Shown: positions 1-9,107 of the stretch, piece by piece
Numbering within the stretch: position 1 is the stretch's first letter
Layout: each line of letters starts with the position of its first letter
Assembly: GCA_951812895.1 (NCBI GenBank)
Contig: OX638333.1
Location: 3,328,001-3,392,000 of the forward strand
Direction: 5' to 3'
Source of the DNA: an uncultured Roseovarius sp.
GTDB taxonomy: Bacteria; Pseudomonadota; Alphaproteobacteria; Rhodobacterales; Rhodobacteraceae
Length of the DNA: 64,000 bases
Notes under the pieces: model-generated
Seen by the model: the letters and a program-made list of their open reading frames with translations, nothing else
Database searches by the model: none
What the model was told of the DNA's origin: nothing
Position numbers and translations under genes: made by a program

Positions 1-540
1 AAGGGTCTGAAACAGGATTTCCACCTCTTGTGGGGTGAGAACCGAGGTGGGTTCGTCCATGATCAAAAGCTTGGGATCCTGTAACAGACAGCGGATGATT
101 TCCACGCGCTGACGTTCTCCCGCCGAAAGGTCCCCCACCGTGCGAAAGGGATCAAGCGGCAGGCCGTAGTTTTCCGACACTTCGCGGATGCGGGAGGCAA
201 GATCGCCCATCGGCGGCGGGTTTTCCATACCGAGTGCTATGTTTTCGGCCACGTTCAGCGCATCGAAAAGTGAAAAGTGCTGGAACACCATCGCCACGCC
301 CGTGGCCCGGGCGGCGCGTGGTTCGGGTGGGGCAAAAACTTCGCCCCGCAGGGTCATGGTGCCACTGTCGGGTTTGACAAGACCATAGATCATCTTGACC
401 AGTGTGGATTTTCCAGCACCATTTTCACCCAGAAGGGCGTGAACTTCACCTTCTTTTATCTCGAACGAAACAGTGTCGTTGGCCACCACACCGGGATAGG
501 CCTTGGTCAGTCCGGATATGGTCAGAAGAGTGTCTGTCAT
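1..540 (-). CDS. BMP-type nucleoside/purine ABC transporter ATPase (partial)
   Basis: The first 180 residues of an ATP-binding subunit; the remainder lies beyond the left edge. I translated it directly from the minus strand starting at the ATG at 538-540. Walker A is GENGAGKST (residues 38-46), the Q-loop FQHFSLF (86-92), the signature LSAGERQ (138-144) and Walker B LLIMDEPTS (158-166). This pattern matches the first nucleotide-binding domain of the double-domain ATPases that energise BMP-type nucleoside importers; the gene at 51402-52964 is a complete member of the same family. Its start overlaps the xdhC stop by four bases, so it is co-transcribed with the xanthine dehydrogenase genes. I infer uptake of purines or nucleosides that feed the dehydrogenase. 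Permease genes would be expected further left. Confidence 0.9.
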   Translation of the reverse strand, partial: MTDTLLTISGLTKAYPGVVANDTVSFEIKEGEVHALLGENGAGKSTLVKMIYGLVKPDSGTMTLRGEVFAPPEPRAARATGVAMVFQHFSLFDALNVAENIALGMENPPPMGDLASRIREVSENYGLPLDPFRTVGDLSAGERQRVEIIRCLLQDPKLLIMDEPTSVLTPQEVEILFQTL

Positions 541-1496
541 GCCGATATCCTTTGCGTAAAGCATTGATTGTTTTTATGTTTCATCAGGTCTGCGGTCACA
601 CCTACCGCAATTGCCTGCGGGTGTTTGCCAAGTTCGGGTGCGCCGATCGGGCATTGGATGCGCTCAATCTGTTCCGCCGTATGGCCCAACTGAGACAGGC
701 GGCTGCGAAAGCGTGCCCATTTGGTGTCCGATCCGATCAACCCGGCAAAAGCGAATTCCTGTTGCAGCAGCGTATGGCATAGTTCCAGATCGTAGTCATG
801 TTCGGGGGTCATAATCAGATGCATGGCCTCTGGCGGTGCGGACTGCATCACTTCAGTGGGTAGCGAGACCCAGCTTTGGCGGAGCGTGTCGGGCAAGCCC
901 GCAAACTGGCTTTCGCGCACATCGACCAAAAACACCTCGAACTGCGGCAGTTCGATCAAAACAAGGGCCAGCGCGCGCCCGACATGGCCCGCACCGTAGA
1001 TGTAGACCGGTGTGCGGTTGCGCCAGACCGGTTCGATCAGCCAGCCGCTGGTGAGGGTGGTTGGAATCGGGGTGTCGTCATGCTGAACCTTTTCGATTTT
1101 GCGTCGTGCGCTGGCAGAGAGGGGCCCTGCATCGGGCGCAATCGGGCGGGCCCAGATACCCTGATATTCGAAACCCTGATCCAGGGCGCGGTAGCGGGCA
1201 GCGTCAAACACCTCTGTCACCAGAGTGGCCGCGCCGCCGCAGCACTGGTTGCGGGCCGGGCCTAACGCGATACGGGCCAGATGAGTGCCGGGCCCTTCGC
1301 TGATCATCTCAAGTGCGTGAGTTTGCGCTTCAAGCTCCAGCCGGCCGCCGCCGATCGTGCCGGCGCTGCCACCTTCCCAGACCAGCATTTCGGTGCCGGC
1401 TTCGCGCGGGGTGGAGCCTTTGGTTTCGGCGATCACGATACGTGCGACTATCTTATGTGCCTCCAGCGCGTCAGAGAGGGCTTCGATGTCAAACAT
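537..1496 (-). CDS. xdhC: Xanthine dehydrogenase accessory protein XdhC
   Basis: A 319-residue XdhC/CoxI-family chaperone, which in characterised systems binds molybdenum cofactor, protects its sulfurated form and inserts it into XdhB. The N-terminal part carries GSTPREAGTEMLV and the Cys-containing NQCCGG segment (about 103-108). The C-terminal part has a Rossmann-type VYIYGAGHVGRAL motif (about 165-178). I chose the ATG at 1496, giving MFDIEALSDALE, because an upstream extension to 1847 would lie inside xdhB and does not resemble the family. It overlaps the xdhB end by eight bases and the following ABC ATPase by four, so it sits inside one operon. Confidence 0.93.
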   Translation of the reverse strand: MFDIEALSDALEAHKIVARIVIAETKGSTPREAGTEMLVWEGGSAGTIGGGRLELEAQTHALEMISEGPGTHLARIALGPARNQCCGGAATLVTEVFDAARYRALDQGFEYQGIWARPIAPDAGPLSASARRKIEKVQHDDTPIPTTLTSGWLIEPVWRNRTPVYIYGAGHVGRALALVLIELPQFEVFLVDVRESQFAGLPDTLRQSWVSLPTEVMQSAPPEAMHLIMTPEHDYDLELCHTLLQQEFAFAGLIGSDTKWARFRSRLSQLGHTAEQIERIQCPIGAPELGKHPQAIAVGVTADLMKHKNNQCFTQRISA

Positions 1497-3786
1497 CGGC
1501 GGCCTCCTGTACCTGCTGAACTGTTTTGAGGATACGTTCGGCTGTGGCCGGAGCATCCAGCGCCGGGTAGGCCGCACCACAAGCCGCGATGGCGTCTGAC
1601 AGGGCGAGATAGGCCGAGATACCCAGCATGAAGGGCGGTTCGCCCACGGCCTTGGACCGGTAAATGGTCTCTTCACGGTTTTCACCATCCCAGAGGGCGA
1701 CATTGAAGATGTCGGGCCGGTCCGAACAGGCCGGGATTTTGTAGGTGGAAGGGGCGTGCGTGGTGAGCTGGCCATGGTCGTCCCAGACCAGTTCTTCCGT
1801 GGTGAGCCATCCGGCGCCCTGGACATAGCCGCCTTCGACCTGACCAATGTCGAGTGCCGGGTTCAGGCTGGCGCCTGCGTCGTGGATGATATCAGCCCGC
1901 AGGATGCGGTTTTCGCCGGTCAGCGTGTCGATCACCACTTCGGTCAGGGCCGCGCCATAGGCAAAGTAGAAAAATGGTCGCCCTTCGCCCTTGATCCGGT
2001 CCCATGCGAGTTTTGGGGTTTTGTAAAAGCCGGTTGAAGACAGGCTGATCCGGTTTTCATAAGAAAGCTGGGCGGCGTCTGTAAAGCAAAGGATATGGTC
2101 GCCAATTTCCACGTTGCCATCGACAAAGCGTACCTGACTTGGCGTGACCTGATAGTATTCCCCAAGGAAGTCGGCCATGCGGTCGCGGATTGTGTCACAG
2201 GCCGCTTTAACTGCCATCCCGTTGAGATCACTGCCGGAACTGGCCGCCGTGGCGGAGGTATTGGGAACTTTGGCGGTGTCTGTAGCGGTGATTTTAACCG
2301 CGTCCAGCGAAATACCAAACCGGTCAGCAGCGACCTGAGCCACCTTTTGGAACAGGCCCTGGCCCATTTCTGTGCCGCCATGGTTCACGTGAACCGAGCC
2401 GTCCTGATAGACATGCACCAGTGCGCCGGCCTGATTGAGGTGGGTCAGGGTGAACGAAATGCCGAATTTGACCGGGCTGAAGCCGAGGCCCTTTTTCAGC
2501 ACGGGATTTTCTGCGTTCCAGTGTTTCACGGCTTCGCGCCGTGCCACATAATTGCTGTCCTGAGCCAGCTTTTCGGTGAGCTCGTGCAGGATGAAATCTT
2601 CGACCGTTTGACCATAGGGCGTCGTGTGCAGGGCGGGGGCACCCTGCGGGGCGTAGTAATTGGTTTGCCGGATGGTGAGCGGATCGCGGCCCAGATGGTG
2701 GGCGATATGATCCATCACGCGCTCGATCCCGATCATACCCTGCGGACCGCCAAAGCCACGATAGGCTGTTGCCGATTGCATGTTGGTTTTCAGCCGATGC
2801 GATTCGATGCGGGCATTTGGCAGGTTATAGGCGTTGTCAGAATGCAGCATGGCACGGTCGGCCACGGGGAGGGACAGATCCTGTGACCAGCCACAGCGTG
2901 TGAACTGGACAAACTCGACGCCGGCGATGCGCCCTTCATCGTCAAAGCCTGCGCGGTAGGTGATGCGAAAATCATGGCGTTTGCCCGTGATGATCATATC
3001 ATCGTCACGGTCGTAACGCATTTTGCAGGCGCGGCCGGTTAGCCGGGCCGAAATCGCACAGGACACGGCGAGCGCATTGCCCTGGCTTTCTTTTCCTCCA
3101 AAGCCTCCGCCCATACGGCGGGTTTCGACGCGGACGGCGTGCATCGGGACTCCCAAAGCGTGAGAGACCTTGTGCTGAATTTCGGTCGGGTGCTGAGTTG
3201 AGGAATGGACGATCATGTCGTCACCTTCCTGTGGAACTGCCAGAGCGGCCTGACCTTCGAGGTAAAAATGCTCCTGTCCGCCGATTTCAAAGGTGCCTTC
3301 GACGATGTGATTTGCCGAGGCTATGGCAGAGGCAGCATTACCTTTTTGATAAACTCGGGGGCCTTCTTCGAAGCGGCTGTTGGCGGCCAGAGCGTCTTCG
3401 ATGGTGAGGATTGGTGCGTGTTCGTCGATCTCTACCTTGGCGAGGCGGGCGGCCTTTCGGGCGGCGAGGTGGCTGTCGGCGATGACCAGAAAAAGAGCCT
3501 GTCCGGCATAGTGAACCTCACCCGTGGCCAAAAGCGGTTCGTCATGGGCCGAGGGGGAGGTGTCGGCGTCACGGGTAAGGTCATCTGCTGTCAGCACCTG
3601 AACAACACCCGGTGCCGTGGCAACGTCCGAGATGTCCATTGAACGGATGCGTCCCGCGGCAATGGTGCTGGTCCCAAAGGCCAGATGCAGCGTGCTAGCT
3701 GGGGTCGGGATGTCATCGACATAGCGCGCCTGACCGGTCACATGCAAAGGGGCCCCGTCATGTGGGAGAGGGCGCGAAACACTCAT
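1489..3786 (-). CDS. xdhB: Xanthine dehydrogenase molybdopterin-binding subunit
   Basis: The 765-residue large subunit that oxidises hypoxanthine to xanthine and xanthine to urate at a molybdenum centre. Visible signatures are the cofactor-binding loop MGGGFGGKE (about 226-234), the AYRGFGGPQ segment (about 337-345) and the catalytic glutamate in VGEPPFM (Glu716). Length matches the Rhodobacter-type XdhB. The ATG at 3786 overlaps the xdhA stop in an ATGA arrangement, pointing to translational coupling. No frameshift or missing active-site residue was seen. A related purine or aldehyde oxidase is possible, but the separate FeS/FAD subunit and XdhC neighbour favour xanthine dehydrogenase. Confidence 0.95.
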   Translation of the reverse strand: MSVSRPLPHDGAPLHVTGQARYVDDIPTPASTLHLAFGTSTIAAGRIRSMDISDVATAPGVVQVLTADDLTRDADTSPSAHDEPLLATGEVHYAGQALFLVIADSHLAARKAARLAKVEIDEHAPILTIEDALAANSRFEEGPRVYQKGNAASAIASANHIVEGTFEIGGQEHFYLEGQAALAVPQEGDDMIVHSSTQHPTEIQHKVSHALGVPMHAVRVETRRMGGGFGGKESQGNALAVSCAISARLTGRACKMRYDRDDDMIITGKRHDFRITYRAGFDDEGRIAGVEFVQFTRCGWSQDLSLPVADRAMLHSDNAYNLPNARIESHRLKTNMQSATAYRGFGGPQGMIGIERVMDHIAHHLGRDPLTIRQTNYYAPQGAPALHTTPYGQTVEDFILHELTEKLAQDSNYVARREAVKHWNAENPVLKKGLGFSPVKFGISFTLTHLNQAGALVHVYQDGSVHVNHGGTEMGQGLFQKVAQVAADRFGISLDAVKITATDTAKVPNTSATAASSGSDLNGMAVKAACDTIRDRMADFLGEYYQVTPSQVRFVDGNVEIGDHILCFTDAAQLSYENRISLSSTGFYKTPKLAWDRIKGEGRPFFYFAYGAALTEVVIDTLTGENRILRADIIHDAGASLNPALDIGQVEGGYVQGAGWLTTEELVWDDHGQLTTHAPSTYKIPACSDRPDIFNVALWDGENREETIYRSKAVGEPPFMLGISAYLALSDAIAACGAAYPALDAPATAERILKTVQQVQEAADV

Positions 3787-5156
3787 GCGGGAACCTCCAG
3801 CACAGAGGTGATTACGCCCTGATCTTCATGGAAATAGCGGGTCAATAAATTGCGTGCGCTTGTCAGGCGATAGTCGGCAGAGGCGCGCATGTCGCTAAGC
3901 GGTGTGAAATCCTGCGCCCAGGCGGGGGCTGTGCCCTCGACCGTTTCAATTGTCCAAGGTTTTCCAATCAGCGCGTTCTCGACATGTCTGGCGCGTTTGG
4001 GGATACCAGCCATGCCACCAAAGGCAATGAGGGCCTGTGTCACGTGGCCGTCTTCGAAGTGGATGTTGAAGCACCCGCAGACCGCTGAAATGTCCTGATC
4101 AAACCGCTTCGACAGTTTGTAACAACGCAGGCGGTCGGGTTGCAGTGGAACGCTTACGGCTTCGACAAACTCGGACTGTTCAAGATCTTGTTGGCCGTAA
4201 TCGACGAAGAAATCCTCAAGCGGCAGGGTGCGCCGTGTGTCGCCGCGGCGCAGATGCAGAACCGCGTTCAGAGCGATGAGTGCCGGTGGGCCGTCACCGA
4301 TAGGCGACCCGTTGGCGATATTGCCGCCGATCGTGGCGGCATTCCGCACCTGGGTGGAGCCGTAGCGGCGGATCATTTCTGAGAATGAGGGGTGAAGATC
4401 CGCGAAAGTCTGGCGCAGTGTTTCCAGAGAGACGCCAGCACCGATATGAATTTCTCCCTCAGTTTGTTCGACCTGTTGCATGTCGGTGCACAGGTGAAGA
4501 AATGCCACCGGTGCCAGTTCGCGGAGCTGTTTCGTCACCCAGAGCCCCACATCAGTGGCCCCTGCGACAAGCGTTGTATCCGGTGCGTCCACCAACAGCG
4601 CGGCAAGGTCATCTGAGCTTTGCGGCAGGGAGAGCTCTGGCGAGGTGACTAAATCTGCGATGGCGGCCTGATCCGATGCAAGCCAATCGGGTGCAGGTTG
4701 CGCCTCTGCCGCCTTTGCCGCGCGGATGATGGGGGCATAGCCGGTGCAGCGGCAAAGATTGCCTGCCAATGCCGTTTCATAGTCGGTTTCGCCATTCAGA
4801 TGCGCCACGGCCATCGATGCAATGAACCCCGGCGTGCAAAAACCGCATTGAGACCCGTGTAAATCGACCATCGCCTGCTGAACCGGGTGCAGCTGGCCCT
4901 CCGGTCCGCTGATGCCTTCGACGGTACGTACCGCTTTGCCGTCAAGCTGAGGCAGAAACAGGATACAGGCATTCAGGGCACGTGCGCCGTCCGTGTCTGT
5001 GATCATCACCGTGCAAGCGCCACAGTCGCCTTCGTTGCAGCCTTCTTTCGTTCCGGTCAGCCCACGGTTTTCCCGCAACCAGTCGAGCAAGGTCACTGTG
5101 GGGTTAACCCCGGAAAGGTGTATGGCTTCTCCGTTCAGAAGAAACTTTATCTCCAT
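3783..5156 (-). CDS. xdhA: Xanthine dehydrogenase FeS/FAD subunit
   Basis: The 457-residue small subunit that passes electrons from the molybdenum centre to NAD. The N-terminal [2Fe-2S] ferredoxin domain shows GCNEGDCGACTV, followed by the second cluster motifs CGFCTPGF and CRCTGYAP. The FAD domain shows VAGATDVGLW and RNAATIGGNIANGSPIGDG, and the C-terminal CO-dehydrogenase flavoprotein region completes the family layout. It is the first gene of the purine operon. The start at 5156 gives the family-typical MEIKFLLNGE; a good GGAGG lies about 21 bases upstream, further than usual, so initiation here may be weak or the leader may have structure. Confidence 0.95.
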   Translation of the reverse strand: MEIKFLLNGEAIHLSGVNPTVTLLDWLRENRGLTGTKEGCNEGDCGACTVMITDTDGARALNACILFLPQLDGKAVRTVEGISGPEGQLHPVQQAMVDLHGSQCGFCTPGFIASMAVAHLNGETDYETALAGNLCRCTGYAPIIRAAKAAEAQPAPDWLASDQAAIADLVTSPELSLPQSSDDLAALLVDAPDTTLVAGATDVGLWVTKQLRELAPVAFLHLCTDMQQVEQTEGEIHIGAGVSLETLRQTFADLHPSFSEMIRRYGSTQVRNAATIGGNIANGSPIGDGPPALIALNAVLHLRRGDTRRTLPLEDFFVDYGQQDLEQSEFVEAVSVPLQPDRLRCYKLSKRFDQDISAVCGCFNIHFEDGHVTQALIAFGGMAGIPKRARHVENALIGKPWTIETVEGTAPAWAQDFTPLSDMRASADYRLTSARNLLTRYFHEDQGVITSVLEVPA

Positions 5157-5529
5157 GGCGACATGCCCGCCGCGTTACCTCCGCCCTTTTTAGGCATTCC
5201 CCGATGCGGCGTAGAGGAACGCAGGCTTTCCCTGAGCCAAGGCTATGCGCCCGATCAGAGACTTGGCAAGGATTGAGTCACTTGGGAATCAGCTTTGTTT
5301 CGGTTCCAGCTGATCATGGGTTGGAAAATTTTATGTGTAATAACAAAGATATGTAGGTTCAAAATTTGAACTTACTTGGAAAAATTGGAAGTGCTTTCGT
5401 GCATCTGGGGAAATTTGAAAGTCCCGGAACAGCCCGCCAATGTCCCGATCGAAAGAATTCCACGACTCGCAGACAGAAATATGCATTACCGGTTCCAACT
5501 TTGATGTGGGCTGGATTAGGATGCGCGTT
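5157..5529. other. Divergent intergenic region between xdhA and dnaE
   Basis: About 370 bases separating divergently transcribed xdhA and dnaE, so it must hold both promoters. The middle part (about 5325-5400) is clearly AT-richer than the flanks. The one strong symmetric signal is the GTTCAAA-A-TTTGAAC palindrome described separately. I see no convincing gene in this stretch. Confidence 0.6.
5357..5371. promoter_or_regulatory. 15-bp palindrome with LysR-box form upstream of xdhA
   Basis: GTTCAAA, one central A, then TTTGAAC: perfect seven-base arms. Its inner part fits the T-N11-A form of LysR-type regulator sites. It lies about 200 bases upstream of xdhA and about 160 upstream of dnaE, inside the AT-rich part of the gap. 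LysR-family proteins commonly control xdh operons, so purine control is a fair guess, but no regulator gene is adjacent and a chance palindrome is possible. Confidence 0.35.
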
Positions 5530-8500
5530 ATGAGCAGCGAGCGGCGATTCATTCATCTACGGGTCCATACCGAGTATTCCCTTTTGGAAGGGGCCGTTCG
5601 GTTAAAAGGATTGCCCAAGCTTTGCCAAAAGGCAGGGATGCCGGCGGTCGCGGTGACCGACAGCAACAACATGTTCGGCGCGCTGGAATTTTCGGTGACG
5701 GCGGCGGCTGCGGGTGTTCAGCCCATCGTCGGATGCCAGATTGATCTGGCCTATGCAGTGGCCGGGCCGGGGGAAAAGCCAGTGCCGCCAGCGCCTGTAG
5801 TTTTGTTGGCACAGAACGAGCGCGGTTATCTCAACCTGATGAAGCTCGAATCCTGCCTGTACCTGCGTGGTGACGGGTCATTGCCGCATGTCACGTTGGA
5901 TGAACTGGCAGAATATTCAGAAGCATTGATTTGCCTGAGTGGCGGGCCCGATGGCCCGGTGGGCCGGTTGCTGCGCGGTGGGCAAAGGCCAGCGGCCCAG
6001 GCGGTTATGCAACGCCTGAAAGTGGCCTTTGGAGACCGGTTGTATGTTGAGCTACAGCGACATCCGGGAGAGGGCGGCTTACCAGAAGCAGAGCGGTTAA
6101 GCGAACGTGGCTTTGTCGAGATGGCCTATGCGATGGAGCTGCCGCTGGTGGCGACAAATGATGTCTATTTTCCTGCCACCGAGATGTACGAAGCGCATGA
6201 TGCGATGATCTGTGTGGCCGAAGGGGCGTATGTGGATCAGTCGCAGCCGCGCAGGCGGCTGACAGACCAGCATTATTTCAAGTCGCCCCAGGAAATGATC
6301 ACGCTGTTCGCGGATTTGCCTGAGGCGATTGAAAACACGATTGAAATTGCACAACGGTGCGGGTTTGGGGCCTATCGGCGTGATCCGATCCTGCCGAAAT
6401 TTGCAGATGACGAGGTGGATGAGCTGCGCCGTCAGGCCGAGGCCGGGCTGAAAGAGCGACTGGCAGTGATCCCGCATGCGGTGTCTGTCGAGGAATACGA
6501 AAAACGGCTTGAATTCGAGCTGGGCATAATTGAAGGAATGGGGTTCCCTGGGTACTTCCTGATTGTTGCGGATTTTATCAAATGGGCCAAGGAACAGGAT
6601 ATCCCGGTCGGGCCGGGCCGGGGATCTGGTGCGGGATCATTGGTGGCCTATGCGCTGACCATTACCGACCTTGATCCACTGCGTTATAGTCTGCTGTTTG
6701 AACGGTTTTTGAACCCTGAGCGGGTCAGCATGCCGGATTTCGACATCGACTTTTGCATGGATCGCCGGGAAGAGGTGATCCAATACGTTCAGGACAAGTA
6801 TGGCCGCGACAAGGTGGGCCAGATCATCACCTTTGGTGCGCTGCTCAGCAAGGCGGCGGTGCGCGACATCGGGCGGGTGTTGCAGATGCCCTACGGGCAG
6901 GTGGACCGCCTGTCAAAAATGATCCCGGTTGAAGGGGTTAAACCGCTTTCCATCGAAAAGGCGCTTGCGCAGGAAGAGCGGCTGCGCGAGGCCGCGCGCA
7001 GTGAAGAAGTGGTCGACCGGCTGCTGAAATACGGCCAGCAGGTTGAAGGGCTGCTGCGCAATGCCTCAACCCATGCCGCCGGTGTTGTGATCGGGGATCG
7101 CCCGTTGGACGAACTGGTGCCGCTTTATCAGGATCCACGATCGGAAATGCCTGCCACGCAGTTCAATATGAAATGGGTGGAACAGGCGGGGCTGGTCAAG
7201 TTTGACTTTCTCGGGCTGAAAACACTGACGGTAATTCAGAACGCGCTGGAACAGATACGTGCCAGTGGCAGGGACCTGCATGTCGCACAAGATGGGCGCA
7301 TTCTGTACGAGCCCAAGGACGGGACGGAAAACGATATTGGGCAAATCCCGCTGGAAGATGCCGCTACCTACGAGCTATATTCCAAAGCCAAAACCGTGGC
7401 CGTGTTCCAGGTGGAAAGTTCGGGCATGATGGATGCGCTTAAGCGGATGAAGCCCGACTGTATCGAGGATATCATCGCGCTTGTGGCGCTTTATCGTCCG
7501 GGGCCGATGGAGAACATTCCGAAGTTCTGCGAGGTCAAGAATGACCTGAGTGATCGCGAAACCCTGCACCCTTCGATCGATCATATTCTGGACGAAACGC
7601 AGGGTATCATCGTTTATCAGGAACAGGTGATGCAGATCGCGCAGGAAATGGCGGGTTATTCTTTGGGTGGCGCGGATTTGTTGCGCCGGGCGATGGGTAA
7701 GAAGATCCAAGAGGCGATGGACGCCGAACGTCCGAAATTCATCTCAGGCGCCAAGGAAAATGGCGTGGATGAGGCCAAAGCGATCGAGGTCTGGAACCTG
7801 TTGGACAAGTTCGCCAACTATGGCTTTAACAAATCCCACGCGGCTGCCTATGCGGTGGTGAGCTATCAAACCGCCTGGCTGAAAACCAACCACCCGGTAG
7901 AGTTTATGGCCGGGGTGATGAATTGCGACATCCATCTGACTGACAAGCTGGCAGTCTATTTTGAAGAAGTTAAAAAACACCTTGAGCTGCCCTATGTGCC
8001 GCCCTGTGTGAACCGGTCAGAGGCGACGTTTACTGTGCGCGAACAGGCACTGCATTACGGATTGGGTGCACTTAAAAACGTGGGTGTCGAGGCGATGCGG
8101 CTGATCACTGAGGGGCGGGGGGACAAGCCTTTTGTCACACTCTTTGATTTTGCCCGCCGGGTGGACCTGAAACGGATAGGAAAGCGGCCGATTGAAATGC
8201 TGGCCCGGGCCGGGGCGTTTGATCAGCTGGATCGTAACCGACGCAGGGTTTTTGACAGTGTCGAGGCGTTGATGGCGTATTCAGGCGCTATTCATGAACA
8301 AAAAAACTCTAACCAGGTTTCGCTGTTTGGTGAGGCGGGGGATGATCTGCCGGAACCACGCATGAGCCCGGTTGAAGACTGGCTGCCTGCGGAGCGGTTG
8401 ACCGAAGAGTTTCAGGCGGTTGGGTTTTACCTGTCCGGGCATCCGTTGGATGACTATATGACCGCGTTGCGTCGCAAGGATGTGAAGACGCTGGACCAGG

Positions 8501-9030
8501 TTACAGAGCTGGCCACGCGTGGGGCATTGGTCGTGAAAATGGCCGGAGTTGTCGCCGGCCGGCAAGAGAGGAAGTCGGCCCGTGGCAATCGGTTTGCCTT
8601 TGTTCAGATGTCTGATGTGACGGGTGGCTTCGAGGCGACGATGTTCTCTGAAACGCTCGAAAAATCAAGAGATTACCTTGAGACCGGCGCGAAGATTGTG
8701 TTGACCGTTGAAGCGACAATGGATGACGGTCAGCTGAAACTGCTGGCGCGGGGTGCACAGCCGATGGATGACGTTGTCGCTGATGCCGGGGCAACGGGAT
8801 TGCGCATCTTTATAGAGACCGAACAGGCCATCCCGTCTGTGGCGACGGTGCTGGAAGATGCGGCAGGCAGCGTGCGACGTGGCGCGCGTGGTCCAATCTA
8901 TTTCTGTCTGATGGCCGAGGGGTTGCCAGGTGAGGTTGAAATCTCTGCCGGGCAGGATTTTCCGGTAACGCCACAAATCAAAGGCGCGATCAAAAGTCTG
9001 AGCGGCGTTTTGACAGTGGAAGAGGTATAG
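5530..9030 (+). CDS. dnaE: DNA polymerase III alpha subunit
   Basis: A 1166-residue replicative polymerase catalytic subunit. The N-terminal PHP domain begins with HLRVHTEYSLLEGAVR. The polymerase active-site acidic motif PDFDID is at residues 402-407, equivalent to Asp401/Asp403 of the E. coli enzyme. Further on are the helix-hairpin-helix region (KNVGVEAM, KRPIEML) and an OB-fold (VVKMAGVVAGRQ onward). I chose the ATG at 5530 because AGGA sits about eight bases upstream; the ATG at 5521 is too close to that site, and an ATG further back at 5440 adds residues unlike the family. The gene stands alone. Confidence 0.95.
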   Translation: MSSERRFIHLRVHTEYSLLEGAVRLKGLPKLCQKAGMPAVAVTDSNNMFGALEFSVTAAAAGVQPIVGCQIDLAYAVAGPGEKPVPPAPVVLLAQNERGYLNLMKLESCLYLRGDGSLPHVTLDELAEYSEALICLSGGPDGPVGRLLRGGQRPAAQAVMQRLKVAFGDRLYVELQRHPGEGGLPEAERLSERGFVEMAYAMELPLVATNDVYFPATEMYEAHDAMICVAEGAYVDQSQPRRRLTDQHYFKSPQEMITLFADLPEAIENTIEIAQRCGFGAYRRDPILPKFADDEVDELRRQAEAGLKERLAVIPHAVSVEEYEKRLEFELGIIEGMGFPGYFLIVADFIKWAKEQDIPVGPGRGSGAGSLVAYALTITDLDPLRYSLLFERFLNPERVSMPDFDIDFCMDRREEVIQYVQDKYGRDKVGQIITFGALLSKAAVRDIGRVLQMPYGQVDRLSKMIPVEGVKPLSIEKALAQEERLREAARSEEVVDRLLKYGQQVEGLLRNASTHAAGVVIGDRPLDELVPLYQDPRSEMPATQFNMKWVEQAGLVKFDFLGLKTLTVIQNALEQIRASGRDLHVAQDGRILYEPKDGTENDIGQIPLEDAATYELYSKAKTVAVFQVESSGMMDALKRMKPDCIEDIIALVALYRPGPMENIPKFCEVKNDLSDRETLHPSIDHILDETQGIIVYQEQVMQIAQEMAGYSLGGADLLRRAMGKKIQEAMDAERPKFISGAKENGVDEAKAIEVWNLLDKFANYGFNKSHAAAYAVVSYQTAWLKTNHPVEFMAGVMNCDIHLTDKLAVYFEEVKKHLELPYVPPCVNRSEATFTVREQALHYGLGALKNVGVEAMRLITEGRGDKPFVTLFDFARRVDLKRIGKRPIEMLARAGAFDQLDRNRRRVFDSVEALMAYSGAIHEQKNSNQVSLFGEAGDDLPEPRMSPVEDWLPAERLTEEFQAVGFYLSGHPLDDYMTALRRKDVKTLDQVTELATRGALVVKMAGVVAGRQERKSARGNRFAFVQMSDVTGGFEATMFSETLEKSRDYLETGAKIVLTVEATMDDGQLKLLARGAQPMDDVVADAGATGLRIFIETEQAIPSVATVLEDAAGSVRRGARGPIYFCLMAEGLPGEVEISAGQDFPVTPQIKGAIKSLSGVLTVEEV

Positions 9031-9107
9031 CCACCTAAAGACTGGACCGATTGGTCCTTAATGCGATAGTAAGACGCTCATGTTTTGGATGAGGGTCGGT
9101 CTGTAAC

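Noticed and set aside
5157-5276. Coding frame reading from the xdhA region into the dnaE leader
   Set aside because: It is a continuation of an antisense frame over xdhA with no family match.
9041-9060. Small hairpin GGACC-GATT-GGTCC after dnaE as a terminator
   Set aside because: Only five pairs and no T-run; too weak to call.
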